Source: Buxus sempervirens (taxonomy: Eukaryota; Streptophyta; Magnoliopsida; Buxales; Buxaceae). From it: a DNA stretch of 64,000 nt. Where the stretch lies: positions 32,717,829 through 32,781,828 of the forward strand of contig OX387187.1 in assembly GCA_947561395.2 (NCBI GenBank), read 5' to 3'. This document shows, piece by piece, positions 56,216 to 64,000 of this stretch. How positions within the stretch are numbered: position 1 is the first letter of the stretch; the number at the start of each line of letters is the position of its first letter. The position numbers and the translations under genes were made by a program. The notes beneath the pieces were generated by a model. That model saw only the letters and a program-made list of their open reading frames with translations, was not told the origin of the DNA and searched no databases.

Positions 56216-56399
56216 TTATCCTACGATTGTTTTTTTCCTCTACCCTAAGGGTTTCTTTAAACTAGTGGTTCAGGGTGGTTTTTAGACACATAAGTTCAAA
56301 ATTTTTAATGTCTTTTTGGCAATTTTAATATTTCTGTTCCTTCTGTATCTCTCTTTTTCTGATTCTCTCCCTCCGGTGTTTCACTTGTCATAATCCAGA

Positions 56400-56680
56400 C
56401 TAGCAGGGCTCACGTGCAGTACTGCACGCACGTAAAAAAGGGAGGGAGTAGTTTTAAAACTGCACGCGGAGAGAGAATAAGTGGGGAGAGAGGGAATGGA
56501 GAGAGGAGAAGTGAGGGTAATTACAAACTAATTGTTTTTTAACGAAAATGGTGAGTTGGAACAGGTATAACCTTGTATTATTGAAACTAAACTATACAGG
56601 AGATGGGCATTTTGTGAAAGTTGTAACTTTTTGTTTGGCACGATTCCCAAAAAGGGCGCCTCGCTTTATCTATAGATAGA
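56400..56680 (-). mobile_element. Small Helitron-like element (3' end at 56,400)
   Basis: On the minus strand the sequence ends with a perfect 16 bp palindrome (56,413-56,428, CGTGCAGTACTGCACG), then a short spacer and CTAG followed by T, the Helitron 3' signature. A possible 5' end (TCTATCTATAGATAAAG) lies near 56,680. Most of its length is a diverged inverted copy of 57,245-57,510. No coding content. Confidence 0.6.
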
Positions 56681-56938
56681 TATAAACAAAATTCTCATCT
56701 TTTAGCCCCTTTCTCTCTCTTCTCAACCGATCCCAAATACATTTAAGTTTAATCTGAAGTTCACAAACAATTTAGTATTTTTGCCTAGTAGATTGTTTAA
56801 TCCAATTTGATCGTCTGATCCAACTTTCGTTTAATTATATTCCTCTCCCTTATGAACATCGCAATTGGGAGTCTGCGATTGAAAACTATGAGCTAAAATT
56901 AAAGCGTTTCGCCTATATCAGTATTTTTTTAATTATTA

Positions 56939-57117
56939 CTAGGGACTGCACGCGCTACGCGCGTAGAAAACATGAGCCCACTTTAATAAATAGCCAAGGT
57001 AGTTACAATAGTGGGGGATTGTTTTGTTTGGAAAGGATAATGCTTGGAAAAGAAAAATGTGGCCAAAATCTAGAGGGAATATTCCCTCTCTTCTCTTTAT
57101 ATATAGTATAAATGAAA
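56939..57117 (-). mobile_element. Tiny Helitron-like element (3' end at 56,939)
   Basis: On the minus strand: palindrome CTACGCGCGTAG (56,955-56,966), then 'cgtgcagtcc' and CTAG+T. A possible 5' end 'TCATTTATACTATATATAAA' lies near 57,117. Ends by pattern only. Confidence 0.5.
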
Positions 57118-57507
57118 AGAAAAACATCCTCTTTTTTTTTTAAAAACAAAATTGGACTAGCAAGGCACTTATCTAAAAAGAAAAATGAATTTAGGTAATT
57201 ATGACTATTTAATCACTTTTATTAAAGCTTAACAATGATGTGTAAAGGCTTTTTGGAAAATGTAACATTATGATTGGCACACTTCCCAAGGGGTACCTTG
57301 GGAAGGGTGTCCAAAACAATTTACAACTTTCCCAAAATATCCATCCCCTGCATAGTTTGGTTTCAATAATATAGGGTTATACCCGTCTCAACTCACCTTC
57401 TTCGTTCAAAAACAGTTAGTTTGTTGTAACTTCATCCACTTCTCCTCTCTCCATTCCCTCTCTCCTCACTTCTCTCTCCATTACCTCTCTCCATGTGCAG
57501 TCTTGCA

Positions 57508-57515
57508 CATGCAAC
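57508..57515. repeat. hAT target site duplication, left
   Basis: CATGCAAC; identical copy at 60,834-60,841. An 8 bp TSD is typical for hAT. Confidence 0.9.
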
Positions 57516-60500
57516 TAGGCATGAGCAACGGGCCGTGCCGGCCCCGGCACGCCACGGGCCTAGGGCCCTGGGGGCACGGCCCGTTTGGGCACGGCCCGCG
57601 GGCCCGCGTGCCAGCCCGGGCCCGCGCTCGGCGCGGGCGCGCGCGGGCCCAAGCGGGCTGGCCCGCGCGCCGGCCCGCTTGGCACGCCCCAACGGCAGGC
57701 ACGCGGGCCAGCCCGCCAGAGAGCTAGCCGTTGGCTAGCTCTCTTTTCCCTCCATACAAGTGGCTTTTAGCCAATTTTATGCCTATTTTACCCCCCTCCC
57801 CCCAACAGCCATATAACAACTATATTGGGGGGATATAGTTGTAATTGATGATAAAAAGACCTTTTCTACCCTTCCAACTGCAAAATAACAGTCATATTGA
57901 AGGGTAGAGGTAGTAAAAAGCCACTTTTAATTTTCTATAAATAGCCACTCCCTTTCCCACTCCAAACCACACCACTTCTACAATCTCCTACTCTCTTCTA
58001 ATTGATTGTCAAATAGTTCTTTGCTCTAATTGTTGTAATTGGAAATTGGTGATACTTGATCTCTTCTAATTGTTCAAGCATCAAAAGTGGGAAATTGGAC
58101 TCTGGAGGTTAAAGGCTTCAATTGCAAAGTTCAAGATTCATTCTAAAGAGGTATTCTTCTATTTAATTTTCTGATTTTAAAATTAGTATAAATATTATTA
58201 TTATAAGTAAGTCTCTCCTTCTACCTTTCTTATAAATTAATATCACCAAATAGTTATTATAATATTATTTATTAAGAATTTTTTTTTTCAAAAAATTTGA
58301 TAATGGACCCTAGGTATCCTATGTTTTTTGACACTGAAGAAAGGGAATATCTTAGACCCCTTTCTGACCCAGTATTTTCTGATGATATAACCCAACCCCA
58401 ATATAATGACCCTCCCATCCAAGGTCTTGAAACAGAATTACCTTCACAGGATATGGGATCATCTTCCCTACCACCTAGGAACACCAAGAGGAGTAGAACC
58501 TCCGGTGTTTGGCTCAATTTTACCATTGAAAGTGTAGGGAGTGAAGAGAAGGCAGTGTGTAACCATTGCAAAAAACATTTTAGTTGTAAAGGCAAAGGTG
58601 GTACAGGCCACTTGAACCGGCATTTGCAAAAATGCCTTCCAAAACATGGCCAAATTGACCCTAGGCAAACCCAAATTTCTACTAGTAGTGTTGCTATGAG
58701 TAATTTTATTTTTAATCAAGAAGAAACTAGGCTTGAAATAGTAAAGTGGGTAATTCAAGAAGAATTACCCTTTAGATTAATAGATTCTAAAAGATTTAAC
58801 CGTTTAATAACTAAATATTTAGCACCACAATTTAAACCTTTTTCACGCCACACTTTAAGAAAAGATGCAATAAAATTATATGGAAAAATGAAAACTGCAT
58901 TAATAGAAACTTTGTCAAATAGTACTTTTAAGATAGCTTTAACCTCAGATGTTTGGACAAGTAGACAACAAATAAGCTATTTAGCTATAACTGCACATTA
59001 TATTGATGAAAATTGGAATATGGAAAAAAGAATAATAACTTTTGAACCACTAGATGCTAGCCATACTGGAATGAATATATCAAATGCTATAAGTAGAAAT
59101 CTAAGAAGTTATAAAATACACAATAAAATAATGGCTCTAGCACTTGATAATGCAAGTGCTAATAATATTGCAGTAGGAATATTAAGACAACAATTAAACT
59201 TAAATATAGATGGAAGTTTATTTCATGTTAGGTGTGCTTGTCATATCCTTAATTTAGTTGTGCAAGATGGATTAAAAATTGTTCAACACCATTTAATAAA
59301 TATTAGAGATGCAGTAAGATTTATAAAACAATCTAGCACAACCGCTAGAGAATTTAAATATTATTGTGAAACTTTAGGAAAACAATATAAAAAAATTACC
59401 CTAGATGTTGAACATAGGTGGAATTCAACATATTTAATGCTAGAAGCTGCACTAGGATTAAAACAAGAAATTACAATATTTTATAAAAGTAAAATGCCTG
59501 TATGTGACTTAGAAGATCTTGATTGGCAAATAGCCGAAATTTTAAGAGATTTTTTAAAAGTTTTTTATGATGCAACAAGATATTTATCAGTAATTTATTA
59601 CCCAACATCTTCAAGTATTATAACTTGTTTATATCAAATAAGTATTTGTTTTAAACAATATAGAGATGTACCCATTGCTAAGGAAATTATCCCTGCAATG
59701 GAAATTAAAATTTTAAAATATTGGCAAGAGATGCCTAATTTATATTGTTTAGCTACTATAATGGACCCTAGGATTAAATTAGGAGTTGAAGACTTAATAG
59801 ATGGAATAAATGAAAATATGAATTCTACTTTTCAAATAGATATACGTAAAATAAGAAATCTATTAGAAAGACTTTTTTGTGAATACGATACTAGTAGTAG
59901 CATACAAAGTCATACGTGAACCCAACAAACACAACCAGATAATTCCCCTTGGAATTTTTTAAGTGGGAGAAGAAAGGGAAAACAACCAGCTTCTAGTAGT
60001 GGGGGATCATCTGAATTAATGATTTTTTTAGAAAGCCCCCCAATGAGTTTTAATACTATAGAAGAGCATAATGCTTTTAACATTTTGACATGGTGGAAGC
60101 AAAATCAGGTTAATTATCCTGTGCTTTCCGCCATGGCACGTGATCTACTAACGGTTCTGGTGTCCACAGTTGCATCGGAATCAGCTTTTATTGCAGGTGG
60201 ACGAACCGTGGATGATTACAGGAGCAGATTAACGCCGGAGATGGTGCAAGCATGTGTTAGTCTTACAGATTGGTTAAGGGCAGAACTGAGAGAACAAGAA
60301 TATGAAGATGATCAACTTGCTGGAGACTTTGATGATTTGAATATTGATTTTAGTCAACTAGAGTAGTCTAAGTTTTGTTATAATTTTTGTAATCAAAGTA
60401 TAGGAATTGTACTTTCTCTTTTTTTTTTGTTTCTTTTAAACTGCAAATGATAGATAGATGAGTGGGTGCCAACCTAGTTGGGATGTGCTTATACTATAGT

Positions 60501-60833
60501 GATGCAGTATTATTTGTTCAAGTAATTATGTAATTTTTGCAAAGTTGTAAATGTACTTGTGCTAATTAATGAATTTATATTTTTTTGAGCAAAATTTATC
60601 TCAATATGTGTAAAACAATTTTGTGAATAATAAAAGTATTTTTTGGGATTTTTTTGGGATTTTTTAAAAAAAATTAAATTAATTGGCCCGCCGGCCCGGT
60701 GGGCTAGGCCCGGCACGGCACGCCTGCTGGGGCGTGCCGTGCCGGGCTTGGGTATTAGCCAAACGGGCCTGGCGTGCCGCGGCCCGCCCGAGCACGCCTC
60801 AGGTGTGCCGGGCCAGCCCGCCGCCCATCCCTA
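57516..60833 (+). mobile_element. hAT DNA transposon, 3,318 bp, complete ends
   Basis: Perfect 8 bp TSD. The ends TAGGCATGAGCAACGGGC and (complement) TAGGGATGGGCGGCGGGC form short TIRs. Subterminal regions (57,525-57,730 and 60,685-60,830) are extremely GC-rich with many GGCCCG/CGGGCC motifs, whereas the interior is A/T-rich. It encodes one transposase. It sits in the 3' hairpin of a Helitron-like element. Confidence 0.93.
58303..60366 (+). pseudogene. hAT transposase (RICESLEEPER-like) with one in-frame TGA
   Basis: Starts at ATG 58,303 ('MDPRYPMFFDTEEREYLRPL'). A BED zinc finger spans residues about 67-110 ('VWLNFTIE', 'AVCNHCKKHF', 'HLNRHLQKC'). The hAT core follows ('FKIALTSDVWTSRQQISYLA', 'ALDNASANNIAV', 'CACHILNLVVQDGL', 'EHRWNSTYLML'), then the C-terminal dimerisation domain ('FNILTWWKQNQVNYPVLSAM', 'STVASESAF', 'RSRLTPEMVQACVSLTDWLR'). 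A single TGA (59,917-59,919) after 'QSHT' interrupts an otherwise open frame of about 688 codons; the following codons continue in frame. The stop could be a CGA-to-TGA change, as it is preceded by ACG. The DW and E of the catalytic core are kept. The insertion is probably fairly young. Confidence 0.93.
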
Positions 60834-60849
60834 CATGCAACCCTACTAG

Positions 60850-61804
60850 TATAAATGATACAGGCTGGGTATATTAGATGTGTTTTTGGATTGGGCTTGG
60901 ACATTACAAGCCCAATGTTTGGGTTGGGCATACTTGGACGAGTATAAGCCCCGGCCCAAGCCTGCACAAGCCCACCCATTGATCAGCCGTACTACTAGCA
61001 TAAGAAAAACTTCAATGAATGTTGGCAAATTGGTTTATACTTTGGCGTATATTTTTGACATATATATCCACAAGTTTTAAAAGAACGATGACAAATAAAA
61101 TTATAAGAAATAAATATTTATAGATATTGTGTGCAATTGAAAGGTTAGTTTCTGGGCCTACCGGCAATGTTGGCGACAAGTGTGATGAAGAAGCCTCCGT
61201 ACTAAGAATTGGAGTACATTACTGTTTCGTAGATATAATAATTAAAATAATACAAAGTTAGATAGCGAATCATAAGAAGTTTAACAATAATAATTACCTG
61301 GAATATTGGCATCATTCGGTCAAAAAACTTGGGGATAAAACAGAGAACCGATTGACCCAAATTTGTTTGGTATTATCTATTCTCTTAAATGGAACGGCTT
61401 CGGGCTGACGTGGCCGCCTCGCGCGGCCTCGCCGGCCCGAGCCTCTTCCCTCAGCGTTAAGCGGCCCGACCCTGTATTATTATTATTTTTCTTATTAAAA
61501 TATCGTTTTTTCTTTTTTTCTCATCAAGAAGGATCGTGAAGGCTAAACCCTCTCTGTCTCCCTTCTCTTCGACGAAGCAAGCAAAACCCTAACTATTCCT
61601 CGCTTTCCTCTCTGGCATTCTCCAAAACGGCGACTCCGTCCCTTCTTGGATCCGGCGACCGGCTCATTGGAAGAGCCGAGGCAAGCACCGAAAGGGTTTA
61701 TATCGTTCCCGATCTTTCGTTTGAATCTAAACAGATCCTCTTCTTCATCTCATTTATTTCATCAACAAATTTTTTTTTTCTCCTCCAATGGGTTTGATGG
61801 CCAG
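60850..61804. other. Intergenic sequence and possible 5' leader of the signal peptidase gene
   Basis: 60,850-61,370 shows no gene. 61,500-61,700 is pyrimidine-rich with 'aaaaccctaa', like a plant 5' UTR. I could not find an upstream coding exon with confidence. Confidence 0.4.
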
Positions 61805-63678
61805 GCCTTGATGGGCTGATGAAAGTTTTAGTTTTGTTTCTCATATGGTCAATGTTTCTTGAGGTTCGATTCATACATTCGACTTCCATGTACCCCACTC
61901 TCCATGTTTGGGACCGAATCATCGCCGAGAAGGTAATTTTTAGAAATCAGATCTTATGATATTGCTTAAATGTTGAGGTTTGAATTGTTTCTTTTTCTTT
62001 ACTTTTATCCTTCTATACTTAGTATGATAACAATTCTGTAGATGTAAAATGCTTGCAATTTGTAGAATTATTCTTTGTAGTGGAATTGAATGAGACAGCC
62101 AACTGCTTTCGTCATGTAGTTTTTTTTTTTGAATTCAATCTGTGCTGTCCCACTCACGAACACGAAGTATGGAAAATGAACGAACATATTATCTTCCTGC
62201 GGATCATTATCCAGTAATTTACTAAGATTTGTAGCTTCCTTTTTTACTTTTTGTTATCTCTGCTCTAAATTACATCTTTGGACTCTGGCTTGGAAGTCAG
62301 AATTGGAAACTATTTCTGAAGAATGGGATATTAATGTAAAATTTCAAGCAGGAATTCAATTAGATTGTGGCCCTCATTTGCACTTACAGTTTTTGCTATT
62401 TAGTTCATCCTGTAAGCTGGGGAAGGGAACTTGAATTTCTAATACTGAAAATTCCCACCCTTTTCTAAGCTAGGTTCTCATCGCTATCAATTTTTGGATT
62501 AAATTACTCTTTCAACTTGATTTTCCCTGTAATATTTTTCTTGATGATATCACTTAAAAACGTTGAAGGCACAATAGTTTGTTTTACTATTGTGATTCAT
62601 GATTTATATTTGTCATTGTCATCTCCTTTATAAACTATACATATATACCAAAGTATACTTTATTGATTGAATTTTTTTTTCCTATAGTAATGATACACAC
62701 CTCTAGGACATTATGTGTATCAATGGAGAAATTTATTGTTTTCTAATAAAATTGCTCTTTTTATAAAATTGTGTTGTTAATAGAGCAATTTTTGTTTTTT
62801 ATTTCTTTTTTTATTTTTAAAGTTTATCTTCTGAATTAGAAAGCCTCTTTACGTTTTAAGTGTTTCTTTATTCTGTCAATAATTAGCCACTTTTCCAAGT
62901 AATAATCAATGCTGTTATTGCCTCCAACAATTGGGAAGTTGTGACACAATCCATCTGCAAAGGGGCATTCAAAAATATGGTGTCATGATGTCTCAGTCCT
63001 GGTTATTTCCATGATGGTTCATCCATCCACTATTTGAATAATCATTAAATGACATGGACTCATAATGGTTAGGACTGTTTCTAAAGCTTCAGAAATTTTA
63101 TCGTTTATAAAATGTTAGTCTAAACAAGAGGAAACTCTTAGTGATTTTTGCTGTTTGGATTCTGGTTTAGGATTCATAAATAGGAGTTCTATTGTATGTA
63201 AACCATATTATTTCTGAAAATAGATGCTCAGACAATAAACAAGTGAAGTTTTATATATATTACCCTTTTTTTCAGGTAAAGTAAGGTGGTTATATTACAA
63301 TAATGTAAATGAGAATGGTAGTCCAATGTACACGAAGCACATATAATAGGCCAGAAAAACATGAATATGGTTCTCCCAGCAAGAAAAGTAAATTAGATCC
63401 CCCAACTAATACCTCCATAAAAGCAGAATAAGGAACATCTATGAATTCCAGGAACATGGAGGTCTTTAGTTGTAATCTCCTGCTTAAAACCATAGACTTT
63501 TGTCATAATTTTTTATACTTGGTATTTACACTTCCATAGTACTGATACCTTTGATGCTTATGGTCACTCTTACAGTGAAGTTCTCTTCTCATTTTTGGTT
63601 GGTGGCTAGGAATATGGATTCAAGAAGGAAGATGTGTTCATCAAAAGAATTGTAGCAAAAGCCGAAGGTTTTGTTGAG
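61805..63678 (+). pseudogene. Plastid-type signal peptidase I gene remnant (thylakoidal/chloroplast processing peptidase)
   Basis: Exon 61,805-61,932 reads 'GLDGLMKVLVLFLIWSMFLE' then 'VRFIHSTSMYPTLHVWDRII' and 'AEK' before a GT donor: a membrane anchor plus the SxSMYPT box with the nucleophile Ser. Exon 63,610-63,678 reads 'EYGFKKEDVFIKRIVAKAEG', ending 'FVE' before a GT donor; the Lys of the catalytic dyad sits in VFIKRIVA. The exon expected between them (VSYYFRKP...SDIV) seems to survive only as a decayed trace at 63,198-63,240. Pro and Gly conserved in the family (IPS, VGDR) are His and Trp here. The 3' part lies beyond the window. Pseudogene is the better reading, but an unrecognised middle exon cannot be excluded. 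Confidence 0.6.
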
Positions 63679-64000
63679 GTACAACCTGTAAAATATGAGT
63701 TTTTATTGTTTTAAATTATTCTTGAAGAAGTATTTGATACATCCTCAATGTGTATCCGTTTATTTTTTAAATCATTTATTTACGTCTTTATTTTATTTTA
63801 TTTCATATTTTGTTACATCTTCTGCTTCTCACAACTTGATGTATGCTGTTTACCATTTTCTTGAGAGCTTAACCAACTTAAATTTTCAGTTCTAATGTGG
63901 ATGCATTATTTATAACAAACATGATATGCAGCCATCCCATTTTAGAAGAGACACAGGATTAAATAGAATTGACAGTAATAGCTATCGTGAAACTGAAGGG
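63679..64000. other. A/T-rich sequence after the signal peptidase exon
   Basis: Probable intron or downstream sequence; no exon recognised. Confidence 0.3.

Larger units (their letters stand above)
57245..60849 (+). mobile_element. Helitron-like element carrying a nested hAT near its 3' end
   Basis: 57,245-57,510 is an inverted relative of 56,400-56,680. It ends with hairpin ATGTGCA-gtct-TGCACAT (57,493-57,510) and, beyond the nested hAT (57,516-60,833), 'cctaCTAG' followed by T at 60,850. 5' end not determined. Confidence 0.5.

Noticed and set aside
57432-57770. Overlapping GC-rich ORFs on both strands at the hAT left end
   Set aside because: They are frames through GGCCCG-rich subterminal DNA with Ala/Arg/Gly/Pro bias and no homology pattern.
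61140-61330. Possible exon 'GPTGNVGDKCDEEASVLRIG'
   Set aside because: It reads open for only a short distance, and I could not link it to the signal peptidase or any known family.

Overview
This is nuclear DNA of a flowering plant. The evidence is spliced genes with GT-AG introns, a remnant cluster of LRK10-like (GUB_WAK/WAK_assoc) receptor kinases, a plastid-type signal peptidase fragment, and plant lineages of LTR, MULE, hAT and Helitron elements. The species cannot be fixed from the sequence. No complete, undamaged host gene is visible, and most of the window is transposable element.

Layout. 1-9,944 is a pile of old Tat/Ogre-like Ty3/gypsy LTR pieces. It includes an antisense ORF of the 'putative plant transposon protein' family that is split by a 2.9 kb solo-LTR-like insertion with a CTTGG target duplication. 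9,944-13,437 holds two broken LRK10-like genes on the minus strand; the second stops inside the kinase domain exactly where an LTR fragment begins. 13,569-35,018 is a 21.45 kb Mutator-like element (MULE-1) with ~180 bp terminal inverted repeats and a 9 bp target duplication, inserted about 130 bp upstream of an LRK10-like start codon; the host upstream sequence resumes at 35,028. About 36-53.2 kb is a second large MULE-like element (MULE-2, ends unresolved), itself hit by a 2.5 kb solo-LTR-like insertion with a GGCCC target duplication. 54.9-56.2 kb is a broken duplicate of the LRK10-like 5' region. 56.4-60.85 kb holds small Helitron-like ends and a complete-looking 3.3 kb hAT element with an 8 bp target duplication. 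61.8-63.7 kb holds exons of a signal peptidase I gene that looks decayed.

Most interesting content. Both MULEs carry the same kind of cargo: a Ulp1-type cysteine peptidase, a DUF1985/plant-mobile-like domain, and one or two 'putative plant transposon protein' ORFs. Their transposases differ: MULE-1 has a FAR1/FHY3-type transposase and MULE-2 a MuDR/MURA type. In MULE-2 the mobile-like domain is fused to an N-terminal HMG-box-like domain in an apparently intact 8-exon gene. In MULE-1 the mobile-like domain is fused to the Ulp1 peptidase instead.

Each element's non-coding DNA is packed with its own short palindromic motifs. MULE-1 has GGTACC, ACGCGCG/CGTTAA, GATTAATCG and TGTACA arrays; MULE-2 has CGATTAATCG and GTATCCCACGA. 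The LTR pieces, whose element also carries the plant-transposon-protein ORF, have yet other dyads. By analogy with VANC proteins of VANDAL MULEs, I infer that one of the shared non-transposase proteins may recognise element-specific motif arrays. This is the best candidate here for an undescribed system and it is untested.
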